From assembly GCF_950023065.1 (NCBI RefSeq), contig NC_088677.1, positions 24,945,230-25,009,229 on the forward strand: a DNA stretch of 64,000 bases, given 5' to 3'. Below the pieces are notes generated by a model. The model saw only the letters and a program-made list of their open reading frames with translations. It was not told the DNA's origin and did no database searches. The position numbers were made by a program, and so were the translations under genes. Shown in pieces: positions 22,407 through 34,040 of the stretch (the first letter of the stretch is position 1; every line of letters begins with the position of its first letter). Source of the stretch: Planococcus citri. Its lineage: Eukaryota > Arthropoda > Insecta > Hemiptera > Pseudococcidae.

Positions 22407-23257
22407 ATATCTCAAGTTTTCATGTTACCTATCGATTTTTTTTACGTGAAGATTTGTTTTATTCCTTAAATGACTAATATACCTATAAGCCTTTCCTCGT
22501 TATTTTCATAGTTTGTTTGGAATGCCTAATTACGAAAGATAAGATTAACTCTTGTTATCGAACGAAAATAACCTCAGATACTTCGTTATTACGAAATTTC
22601 TAATCTTCGAATATTTTCGACTTCAAAATTTTCCATGTTCTGAGAATTCAATTGCATAACAAGCGAGGTTTAACCTGAAGACGAAATTATAATCCTCGAT
22701 ATAAATACTCGAATAGTTCGTTACTTAAAGGCATTTCAAATTTTAAACGGAGTGATGTAACCGTAGAAGAATTTTTATGAAAGATTATCCTTAATATTTG
22801 TTTCATTTCGTGGAATTTTATACTGTAAATTTGCCAAATAATAAACTATCGTTGTATCATGATGTCAATATTTAACTTGCACTCATTCGAATCTTCTCTT
22901 CTTCGTTTCTCGATCTTATCACAATGTAATGAATGTTATCTAGGGTTAGGTTTACAGTACAATGCACATTTTTCCCCGTTAAATTACGATAATGGTTATC
23001 ACGATACACCTTTGCATTCATAATAAATGATTTCATTCCTTCAAAAAATTCCACGCTTATTTTTCCTCATGAGACATAAACTTGCAGGAAGCTTTGACTT
23101 CGATTACATAATATAGGTAGGTAATCGTTTAACAGACAAGTACCTAGGTTTTTTCCATGAACAAATGAGTACGAACAAAATTAATGCACAATGGTAAAAA
23201 AATATCTATTCGAATAAATTAACAATATTCATTAAAATAAACTTAATTTAAAAGTGT
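22407..23257. other. Intergenic spacer between convergent genes
   Basis: The reductase gene (+) and the coiled-coil gene (-) end toward each other here. I see only short frames without features. The stretch should contain the 3' UTR of the coiled-coil gene, but I found no exact minus-strand AATAAA close to its stop. Confidence 0.45.
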
Positions 23258-26200
23258 TCACAGCGATGAAGAAGAAAACTGATGATTCAGTTGTTGTTGA
23301 TGTTGATTCTTCTGTCCTTTATTCCTACCTCGATTTTTACGTCGAGAAGATCTAGACTGTCTATCAATATTCGAAGCGTTATATTCTTCAGATTTTGAAC
23401 CACTCTCAGATCTGTGAAAAAAAATCAACGTTTAATTCACTCCGAAATACATTTTTATAAATTAAAACCAACGTATAATCTTTATACTGACGATTTTTCA
23501 GGGTGTTTAGATCCGGTAGGAGTTTCTTTGTTATTCGTCGTAGCAGTGCTAAATTTAGATTGCCACAGTTTGATTTCATTTTCGTAGCGTTCTTTCATTT
23601 CGAAAATTGCGTGATTATGTTCAGCTTCCCTTTTCCTGCGAGAAATAATCGCTTAAATGTAAGTAAAACGCGATGATAAACATCAAAAAGGAGGGTTTCA
23701 AAAGTTACTTCTTTAGTCTTTTTCTTTTAAATGTTGGATAAAATGCAAAGAGCGGTTGCCTTTATAGAAAATAAAGCCGAAACGAGGCGGTTCAACAATA
23801 AAGATTTTCATTTACTTTAATAACGCGTCCGCTTCTTTTGATAAATTATCATACGTTGAAATTTTTTCTTGTAGGTCTGAAATTGTGCGATGGAGTGAGT
23901 CGACATTTTCCTGCACCTCTTCTTCGGCTTGAGTCTTCAGACTGAGTTCTTCTTTGAGTTGATTGATTATGGTTTGAAGCTGCGGAAAATAGGCATTTAT
24001 GAAGGTGTCTAAAGAGAAAGTTGATTATGATTATGTTCATATATATTAGTATAGTGTAGTGTACCTCGTCTTCTTTGCTTTTTTCAGCCTTTAGTTCCTC
24101 GTTGAGTTGATTTTGTAGCGAGTACATTTCGGAGGTGTATTGTTGTTTGAGCCCTTCTATCGTTTCTTCTTTTTCTCTTATCAGTCTTTCGTATTGTTGC
24201 TCTAAACGATCGAATTAAAATGGATTTTGAAAAATTGTAGAATTAAGTAGGCTTCATTATGATGAAGTACGTGTGAATATAAACGTATAGGTACCTAATT
24301 GCAACAGATATTTTTTACTTAAAGCTTCGAGTTGATCTTCAGATTCACGTTGTAATTGCTCTTTCACCAACTCTAAAGTAGCTCTGGTTGAAGATATTTG
24401 TTGAGACCAATTTTGTTCATTCTGTTGAATTTTTTTCTCACAGGATTCGCGCAACATTTCTAAAAGAAAAAAAGGTAAGTAGGTAAGTATTACGAATTCT
24501 TATAAAATAGTGCTCGTATATGAAGCTTGAAGTAAGGTACTATAGGTAGGTAGGTAAGTAAATCGAATAGGCATACCAATTTCTTGTTCATGTTGTTCTT
24601 GTTTCTTTTCAAGCTGTTCTTGATAGACCAGATCCATTTTATCTAATTTTCTTCTTAATTCTAACATATCACGATCGGAATTAGTTTGCAGTCTGAGTAA
24701 TTCTTTTCGGTAAGTATCCTCCTTATTGGATAATTTTTCTTCCAATTCGTCCATCTGAAACGATTTTTTTCTCAGTGATAGAAAATTAAAAGCTTAAAAT
24801 TAACTACAAATAGGTACGAAAATAGGTACACTCTTACTTGTTTTTTACTATCGAGCAATTTCTTTTCCCAAATTTGGCTATTCTCTTGTAATTGTTTCTC
24901 AGTTTTAATTTTAGTTTCTTCGATTAAATTACGTTTTTCTTCTTTGTGAGCTCGTTCCATTTCTAATTTCAGTCTTGTGGTTTCTCGGCGAACTTTGTCT
25001 TCCCACTAAGCGCGGAGATTTATTTAATTACTAAGGTGAAATTATTACTTCGTTTCAAAAGTTTCATTTCAAATATACCTCGGAATTAATTTCGTTCTTT
25101 TGTTGTTCTAATTTGAAAGAATGTTTTCTATCCTTTTCTGCGATCTCTCTGCTGTGGATTCCCTGCGATAAAAAACGAAAAAAAAATTAATTTCGTAGAG
25201 TGATTCGTGAGATTTTTTTGTCAAATAGGCGTTGTTTAGCTATATTAAGCATTTTTGGTGAAATTAAAAACCTGAACGGTCGCCAAATGCGTTCTTTCTT
25301 TTTCCAATGTGGAACGTAATCGTTCAATTTCTTCGTTTAATGTACGTTCGTTGGATTGTAATTGTTCGGTGGCTCGTGTGGCCATTCTTAATGAACGTTG
25401 CTGTTCATGGGTTAGGCCTCGTAACTGAGTTACCTCAGCTTCGTATGTTTTTATTTTTTCTAGCTGGAATTGGTATAGGTATTTAATTAATAATCAAGAG
25501 ACATTGCGTTTATAGCATAGGTAGGTAAGGTACCTATAATGAAGGAATAACACAAAGATGCCGTGCAACTTACTTCGTTTATTTGTTTTTTCAGTTCATT
25601 TATTTCGTCGTCTAATTGTTTTTTGACTTGTTTAATTTTATCTTCGTTGCTTTTATCTTTATCTTCTAATTTCTTCTTGCATGTTAATTCTACTTCTCGT
25701 AATTTCCATTCGAAATCATTTAAAAGCTGTTGTTCGCGGTCACTATTCACCGTTCGTAGTTTTTCGTATTCTTCTTCGAATCGAGCCTGTATTTTTTGTT
25801 TTTGTTTCAAAGTATCGTCTAAAGCCTGCGGGGTTGTTAAGTAATTAGTATTAAAATGAAAAGAATAAAAACAATATGGTAATTTACGGAAGGGTAGATA
25901 TCTATCTACCTCATACCGGTAGGTATTAGCTAATGAATTCAACCCACCATTTGTAAAGTTTTAATTTTTTCATTTTTTTCGCTCTCTAATTCCATTAACT
26001 TATTTAATATTTCTTGCTTTTCTTTTTTCAAGTTTTCCAATTCGGTTTGTAATTCTAATATTTTTAATTTGAGAATTTCAACTTCGTGTTGTAATGTGGT
26101 AACTTTTTTGAAATCACTTTCATATTCTGAAACAGGAAAATGAATTTTTTTTCTTTTCATCAACCTGTCCTGCTATATAGGTACCTACTTCTTTCTGCTT

Positions 26201-29144
26201 TGCGAATTAGTAGACGTTCGAATTACCTAATTTTTTGAGTAGTTCTTCATTCAGCTCGGTATTCTTCGCTTTGTATTTATTTAAATCTTCTTCAACTTTG
26301 AGTAATTTTTTTCTAACGCAATCAGCTTCTGTTTGAAATGACGCCAGTTCAGCGTGAAGTCCTGCGAAACAACGTTAACGATATTATTTATTATTCATTT
26401 ATAAAATACTATATAAATCCGTGTACGATTGATTGAAAAGCTCGACGACGAATAAATTACAAACAGAATATCGTATATACTGATACATTGATCAGAGAAG
26501 TAGCACTGTTTTGACGTACATTTCATGTTAAGTGGATTATACAGACGTAATCATTTTCTAAAATAGAATCGCGAAGGCCGACTCCTCGGCTCTCGGTTTT
26601 TATGGTTGAAAAACGAAAGCGCCAGATGATAATATAATAAGTGTTATAATTATCTCAGCGACATTTATTTAAATCTCAATAAATTTGTGCGTTTTAGGAC
26701 AGAGCGTAACAAATTTATGAACTTGCTGTGAGAAATATTCTCTAATGACGAATATTTTACGTCGAGGTAGTTAAATAAGCCGCGATGTTTAGATGATTGA
26801 ATGCGAACATTTTACATCAGCTTGGCAATTAAATTATTAATTTTAAGAATCGAGTCGAAATTTTAACGCATACTTACGATCCATATCCCACGTTTTGTTC
26901 ATGATTTCACGCTGCAGATCGTTGATTTTGCCTCTTAGTTGCATATTTTCTGTATCTTTTGTTTCTACATCGCATTTCAATGTTTTTATTTGGTCTTGGA
27001 ATTTTGATTCTTGCTGTACGAAGTTCCTCCTAAGTGAAAAAAATCGAAATATTGCATTAATTAAAGTAGGTAGATAGGTAGCTGGATGTTGGCTGGATAA
27101 TTTTTGAATTTTTATTATTTTTAAAAATAATTTTTTCATTTTTGTGATAAGTATTACATTTTGACATTTCTTTTGAGGTAACACTGATTTCCTCAAACTT
27201 CAAAAAAAATTTTCACCGCTTCTTTTTTATCAGTTTTTGATTTGAAATTTTATTTTTATTTTGAAAAAACACAACAATGGTGTTTGAAAAATTGGTCTTT
27301 GAAGTTCGGTATCGTGATTTTACGAAGTGTAAATAATTAAAGGTGATCGCGAATGTTTCTTCGGTCATCTTGATCTTATCGTTAGAGACGTTAGAAAGGT
27401 GCTCAGGTAATTAATGTAATTATACATGAAATTGTTCATTTCTAAACCATGCATCAAAATCAAATGATGGTGATGAATCTAAGATAAAGTAGCTTTTATG
27501 TACAGCAATCAATCTGAGTCTGAAGATATTAATTGTATGTAGCACATCTTACTTGTCATGAGTTTCAGAATAGGAATTCAAATCGTTCAAATCCATATCG
27601 CTGGCATCTGAAAATGATTCGTCAACTTCGGTGATATCGTACAAAATCGACGGATACGTTCGCTCGTAGCAAGGGTAGCTTTCCATTTCTTCACCACTTT
27701 CACTCTCATTTTCACTATCCGAGCTTTCGGTGATCGTTATATCAGGAATCTGCCTTCGAGATTTCTTCCTGTTGAAGAAATCTTCCACGTGTTGAGGTAA
27801 TTGTTGAATTTCTTGTTTAATGTTCCAGTCAATAGCTTCCTTTGAATGACTCACACGTTCGGCAAGAGGTCTTTGTTCGATATCAGTTTGTTCAGCTGCT
27901 TCGAAGTATTCGTCATCGTTCGAGTCAATTTTTGACGTGCAAATATCACCATTGCAGGATTGATTAATCGGTTCATCATCAGTCTTTTGTATATTGTTAT
28001 CGGTAGCTGGAGTTTCTGCATCGTTTTGAAGACACGATGAAGATGTTTGTTTTTGTTCGTTGGTGTTTTCCGGATCTGGTTTAATCGATGAAAAAAAGCG
28101 TTCGCGAGGTGAAACAGTAATTTTTAATTCTTGATTTATTCGAGCAGCTTGGTTAGTCGGAGAACTTGGAGCTGTATCAAAACCATCCTCGTGATAATTC
28201 GTATCATCTTGCGAAGTTTCATTCGAATTATGCCTTTGTCTCGGGTATTTATCTTGAGACAATTTCGTCGCCGGCGATTCTGCTTCATTGGTCGTTAAAC
28301 CGTGTGACATCGAATTTGGCCAATTTGGTAAGCTTCCAGATTGCGAATTTTTGTTTACGTTTTCATCGTTAGGTGATGTTTTCTCAACCGAGTACGTATC
28401 ACAATTGATATTAGTTGTGTTTTTGCATTGAAAATCATCATTCGATGCTAACGATTTGTTATTTACTGTTTGTAAATCAGCATATTTGAACAATTCCGAA
28501 TCCATCGACTTGATGATGTTGTTTTCTTTAGGTGCGACGATGTTTACGTTTTGCCAAGTATCACTGTGTAATTTCTTCTCGACGTCTTGTTCCACCGATT
28601 GTACTATTTCCTGCCGGTTTACAAGCTTCGAATTAGTTTTATTCGACTCGTTAGAATCGGGATGGTTTTTAGTTGTAATTTCTGGCGTTGTACCACCATT
28701 TTGTCCTAATACTTGTAAATCAACCTCGTGCTTTCTGTTGTTTATATTATTATCGTCGCTAGTAGTATTATTATGTGTATGACTCGACCATCTGGATAAA
28801 TCTGTCGTTTCCTCTTTATGCTTCTCGTATGTGGTAGTTTGCCGATCGTCCCAGCTCGACGTGCTTCCGGCTACGCTACTTTGGGATGTTGGTTTTCTCG
28901 ATTCCGAATTACCCATACTACTACTGCTGCTTCCGATGAAATTTCGACTGATGTTTTTCCCGCTTCTTGGTGTCTTTTCTGGCTCTTTAACTGCAGGTTG
29001 AATGATTCTAGAAAAATCAATTTCGTATTTGTCGACCGGTATGCATTGGATTTCATTTAGTGAACTTTTCGATTTGGATTTTTTGCTGGTCGATTTTCCG
29101 GGGTCGTTGTTTTTCTTACTTTGACGGCGGAAAAAACCGAACAT
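23258..29144 (-). CDS. Large coiled-coil protein with disordered acidic N-terminus (14 exons, 1231 aa)
   Basis: Exons in transcription order: 29144-27553, 27029-26878, 26361-26227, 26126-25948, 25825-25574, 25463-25272, 25162-25079, 25005-24838, 24754-24577, 24459-24295, 24201-24065, 23979-23816, 23635-23492 and 23411-23258. All junctions are GT-AG and phases agree; the summed length is 3696 bases. Exon 1 encodes 530 residues: a basic start (MFGFFRRQSKK, then Lys/Ser-rich), a long Ser/Asn/Thr-rich disordered part, and an acidic Ser/Glu/Asp tract near its end. The remaining ~640 residues are heptad-rich Glu/Lys/Gln coiled coil, closed by a short basic, Ser/Gln-rich tail. There is no signal peptide or membrane span. 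A structural or scaffold role is likely. FAM184 or a centrosomal CEP112-type protein came to mind from the coiled-coil style, but I could not confirm either. Confidence 0.9.
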
Positions 29145-31239
29145 AGTGGTCGTGTCAATAACATTTGATCGAGAACCGGATTAGGTTTGGTGTCGACGAT
29201 GCGAGATTTTCTAAAGGCAATGAATTAGTTTTAGTGGTTTTTTTCGATGGTAGCGAATATCGCCGATGAGATGGCTCTGATGGGATTATTTCTTGAAAAA
29301 TGAAAAATTGCGAGTGTTTAGTGTGAGAAGTGAAAGGATTGGTTGACTTTAGTCAAATTAGAAAGCTTGTTTATTTTTAACGTAGAGAAGAGAGAATTTT
29401 TGTGACATGAAAAATGGAGTCACAGAAGTGATTTTTTGTCGAGTTTGAACTCTTGTGAAATTAAATTTATTTCTGTCCACAATGTCCACATTCATTAAGT
29501 AGATGTTATAGTGACTTACAACGAAGGTTGGGGTATCCCACCTGGCAGACAAATTTTTATTCGGATAAAGCTCTGTCGAAAGCGTCTGCAAAAATACATC
29601 ATCAGCCAAAATGCTTTTTTGGATTTTTGGTGAATTTTTAAAAAATCAGATGTGAGTCGAAAAATGAAAATGAATCAAGCACCTAATTGAGTACTGATTT
29701 CATTTCGGTGATTAGGCGGTTATTTGAATGTCTAGCACCAATTGAAATCAGTTCTTTACTAGGGCTAACATCCTATCAGAAGAAACAAGGCACCATCTGC
29801 GATTTTCTGGGCATTATGAATGTTATCATTCGGAAGAAAATGTGGAAAACAGTCTGGATGGACCGAGCACCTGTATAACTTATCTACTTGATCAAAAATA
29901 AGGTAAAAATGCACAAACGTGTTCACCTAACCTGGGTAAGTTTGATAATTTGTAAGGGAATTTTTATAAATTACTGCATTAATAGAAAATTGTAGTTGCA
30001 ACTCAGAAAAATTTCAAGCAAATTGATACGTAATTTATGGTAAATAGACCGAATGGTTCCTGGTGGCCATGGTTCAGCATAAATTTTTCTACTTTATTCA
30101 AAAGTGGCCTCCTGGTCAGAAATCATCTTGTAAAGAAAGTATTTTAACCGACGGGAAAAGTTTCAAACTGGACGAAGCTGAATAGAAAGAGCTTACAAAA
30201 ATACATCATCAGCTAAATTTTCAGGGGCTAAAGTGAATTTTTCGATTTTTGGCGAATTTTTAAAATTTTAATTTTGGACAAAAAAATTGGAAAAAGTCAA
30301 AACTTCACCAAATTAGCATAGAAAGCTGAAATTTGGTATTTACGTTATTTTCGACATACCAAAGCGATTGGAAACCATTTTGAACAATTTTGAACAGTTC
30401 TGGAGCCTCCAGGAAATTTTTGAAAATTGAAATTTTCACAAATTTGCACCCAATGAAGTTGTATAGCTAAAATTCAACTTATACCCTAATTTCAACCTGC
30501 TGAGAGTCCATTAAAGATAATTCCAAACCGTTTTGGAGCCTCCAGCGATATTTTGGAAATTCCAAATTCTAAAAAAGTGCCATAAGAACACCGTACTCAT
30601 TAATTTTAGTAGGTATAAACGTAGTTTATTCTTGTGAGTTACCCACTGGACTGATTAAAAATATTTTTTCCAAAATCGTTATTGCTGGTTTGGAAGTTTG
30701 ACCAGCGATTTTATTGAAAATTTGTCAAATTCATTCTGTCAGTGCATTTTGATAAAAAAAATTGCAAAATTCGGTTCATGATTGTACTGTTTTTGATGCC
30801 GAGTCAACTGGGAATGGTCTTAGGCCGTTTTGGAGCCTCCAGCAATTTTTTGAAAATTACAATTCCCAGAAAATGTCTTGAAATTTGTCGAAATGAACTT
30901 TGTCTCCTACAGAACACATTTGGTTGCATATGTTGTTAATCATTTGACCAAATACCCTTCAATTTTTCAAAATCCGTTTCTGCCAGCTCAAAACCGTAAA
31001 TTCTTACAAATTTTTAAGTATGCAGAGTACCTATCTAACAAGTAGTGAAAAAGTAGTGAATTCTGTTTAAAAAACTGTAGTGAAACTAGACAGCTAAGCA
31101 AAGCAAAGCTGCAAAGTGTGCGTAGCTAGCTGCCTTTTCTACAGCTATAACCGTTATTACATCTAGGTAGTGCATAAGTGAATCAACCATGTCACAGTAA
31201 TGAGAATTTTTGAAACTCTCACTGCTTCAAAATAATAAT
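29145..31239. other. Upstream flank of the coiled-coil gene and repeat-derived DNA
   Basis: The first few hundred bases should hold the 5' UTR and promoter of the minus-strand gene. From about 29.6 kb the sequence is repeat-like. The near-palindrome TGGAGCCTCCAG recurs at 30400, 30534 and 30831, each time after a phrase like CCGTTTTGGAGCC and before a GAAATT or AATTTTTGAAAATT segment. No gene was recognised. Confidence 0.45.
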
Positions 31240-31910
31240 TGTTTTTCGGTGTTTTCATATTTTCCAAATTACAATAGGTATTTCAGAATAATTTATAAGC
31301 TTGTATTGCTTCTAAATTAAGAAATTTCTAGTTGTTTTTCATAGTTTGCATTGTTTTAAAATTTACAAAATTTTAAATCAATTTCCCGAATTCCCCATCG
31401 CTACAATTTCATAAAGTTTTCAATAAATTTTCAGAATTTTGCATTGCTGCTGAGTTAGGAAATTTGCAATCAATTTTTAGAATTCACACTGCCTCTAAAT
31501 AGTCAAATTTTGAATAATTTTTCAGAATTCGTATTGTCTTTAAATTAAAAAATTTCAAATTCAATTTTCAAGTTCATATTGTTCACAAATTGTAAAACGT
31601 TTACTCAATTTTTGGAATTTACATTGCCTCCAATTTTTCAGAATTCTCATCTTGTTCATAAATATTACAATACTTATTTTATATAATTTTCAAGTTCACA
31701 TTATCTGCAACTTACAGAACTTTTAATCAATTTTTGGAATTCTCAGCGTCTCTAAATACAAATTTTCATACTATTTTTTTTAGAATTTCCATTGTCTTCA
31801 AATTTATAAATTTTCAAACCAACTTTCAGAACTTGCTTTTTATTCTAAATTAAGAATTAAATCTTATAAAATATGTTAAGAATTTGAATTGCCTCTAAAT
31901 TACACAAAAA
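31240..31910. repeat. Degenerate ~60-bp tandem array
   Basis: About ten diverged copies of a unit like AATTTTTCAGAATTC.CATTGCCTCTAAATTA.AAAATTT follow one another. Clear members lie near 31290, 31345, 31430, 31480, 31525, 31610, 31735, 31785 and 31880. Copies differ strongly, so the array is old. Confidence 0.6.
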
Positions 31911-32390
31911 AAAATATGGGTTATTTTTACAAAAAAATTTAACTAAATACTGGTATTTAGCACAATTAAGTACCAGATCCCATTTAATAATTTTTACTGT
32001 AATCATTTAGTAAAAATTATCATTTTAATAAATTTTGCTATAGGTACCAATAGTAAAAATCATTTTGTTTTAATAATTTTTACTAAATCATGATGATAAA
32101 AATTTCATGTTTCAATTGTACAAAAATTAGTTTAATTACTCATTTTGAAGTAATTTTTAAATTATAAGTAAAAAGTTGAAAATTATTCATGTCAAGGTAA
32201 TTCTTACTATACTTATGGCTATAGGTAGGCAGAAAATTAATGAAATGAATTTTTAGTTAGCAAATGATATCATAATTCATAACTCAATTTCAGCATTATT
32301 TTTGCCCCAATATCATGTACCACGTAGGTAGTAAACTCCAAAGCATTTACCTATCCGATTTTCCTATGAAAAATCTGTCACCTACCTACT

Positions 32391-32470
32391 TACCTCACGG
32401 GGATTCGAACCTGGGTCCCTAAATTTCCTATTCCTACCTACATGCCCTATCCACTCAGCCACCACTTCAC
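32391..32470 (-). mobile_element. tRNA-derived SINE head
   Basis: Read on the minus strand, the block begins GTGGTGGCTGAGTGGATAGG, which contains an RNA polymerase III A box (TGGCTGAGTGG). About 45 bases later it has a canonical B box, GGTTCGAATCC. The two ends do not pair into an acceptor stem, so this is not a working tRNA. Spacing and boxes fit a tRNA-derived SINE promoter whose body would extend to lower coordinates. Confidence 0.6.
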
Positions 32471-32535
32471 TACGAGGGTTACGGCATTAAAATAATATAT
32501 TTGTTTGGTAAACACCCCACCAAGCCACTCCCACT

Positions 32536-32655
32536 TGAAATACACAGCTGGCAGACTGGGGGTGTAACAGGGTACAATGCAACGCAGCTGTTTATAAAAT
32601 GATGAAAGGATAAGGCTGGGGGTATAGCAGGGTACAATGAGCGGCAGGTGGTTTA
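32536..32655. repeat. 80-bp direct repeat beside the SINE head
   Basis: CTGGGGGTGTAACAGGGTACAATG at about 32537 recurs as CTGGGGGTATAGCAGGGTACAATG at about 32617. It lies just upstream of the SINE head in that element's orientation. Confidence 0.55.
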
Positions 32656-32979
32656 CAAGTCCCCTTTCTCCTTTTTTAGGAATTTATGCATTAAAATAAT
32701 GAACTAAAATTGCAATTACTCAGCAATTACCCATCCGAATTGAATGAAAATAAATCTATACCCTCCGCCTTAATGATTCTCAAATGGTGTCCAATAGGTA
32801 CAAAAAATGGTTGGATAGCTTAAGAGAACATTCATTGCAATTGAAATTTCAATTTCTCAAAGCGAAACCAATAGTGTGCTACGCACACTAAAAATGAAAA
32901 AATTCAAATTAATTCCTTTTTTTCGATCTTTATTTCGTAGAAAAGAGCTCATTTGTTGAATTTTTTAGAGCTTGAATTA

Positions 32980-33310
32980 CACATTTTTGAGAGCTTTTGC
33001 CCTCACTGCGCTCAGGCTATTTGCTCTTTTTCTGATTGAACAACTTAGTTATTGTTCAAATTCAAGAAATGTTCAAAGTTTTAATCAGAAAAATAAACTT
33101 CTCTCTGCGCGAAGAAACTCCTTTTTTTTTTACTTCTCAAACCAAAGAATTTTTGAAAACTTTTAACCTCGCTTCGCTCTGGCTCATTTGATTTTTTTTC
33201 AACTTTGAATTTTTCAAAAGAAAATTATCATTTGAATTTCAAAATTTTGAAGCAAAGTAATACCTCTCGAAATACTGATTTTCGAGAGCTTTTGCCCTCG
33301 TCTTGCTGGG
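32980..33310. repeat. Copies of a GAGAGCTTTTGCCCTCG repeat
   Basis: GAGAGCTTTTGCCCTCACTGCGCTC (about 32989), a weaker form ACTTTTAACCTCGCTTCGCTC (33159) and GAGAGCTTTTGCCCTCGTCTTGC (33285) are spaced 130-170 bp apart. Two further copies lie at about 43760 and 43880 inside the nuclease gene intron. The local GC peak in very AT-rich sequence makes the word stand out. Confidence 0.6.
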
Positions 33311-33859
33311 GTCAGTTTGTTTCTCTTTTCCGCAATTAAGAAATTACAGACTTGAAGGGGAAATAAAAATTTTTATACGTCGCGTTGTATGATTATTAGG
33401 CAAAATAGTACCACCTTTCGAATGACAAAATTGTTATTTTGTCTTTTACTTATTTTATTACTTTAAAACTCCCCCCCCCAAATGTCGTTCAAATTTTTTT
33501 ATATTTTTAAAAAATTTATTATGTTGAAAAAAGTTTTTTACTCACCCAATTTCATTACATGAGCAAGAATTTTGAAGATGAAAATAAAATCCAAAATTGA
33601 AATGATACACAGAATTATATTTTCGACATAATGCTTGCTTGAAAAAATCTTAGATGTTTGAAGACATTGGAAAAGCGAAAAATTTTAATGTAAAATTTTG
33701 CCTCTCCTTGCTCCCTTTTCTTATAAAATCTCTAGTGTTTAAAAAATGCCCTGCTAAGTCCTGATTTTTTATTCTGAAATTTTGTTAGACACCTTGTCTT
33801 ATAAGTAAGGTATGTAATGAGCTCATTTGTATTGTTTTTTTTTTTCAAAATAATTTTGA

Positions 33860-34040
33860 TAAAAATTAAAAAATACGTAGTATACTAATTTTCTTCCAAT
33901 TTCAATTTTTTTTTTAAATTTGACTTTGTTAATTTTTCTTGTGTGTGGGGGGGGGCGGGTGGTCAAGTGGATAGCATTCTGAAAATGTGGTTGTAAAATG
34001 GTAGTGAAAAAGTAGTGATTTTTTCAACAAAAAAATCCGT
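33860..34040. repeat. Dispersed repeat, copy 1 (partner at 50935-51130)
   Basis: Both copies run through AAAATTAAAAAATAC.T, then TTCTTCCAAATT, TTGACTTTG.TAATT and TTCTTGTGTGTG, into a G-rich run, then a ...GAGTG...AG..TTCTGA...GTAGTGAAAA segment. They are in the same orientation and separated by about 17 kb. Confidence 0.65.

Noticed and set aside
32391..32470. Functional tRNA gene
   Set aside because: A and B boxes are present, but the ends do not pair as an acceptor stem and no clear anticodon arm can be drawn.
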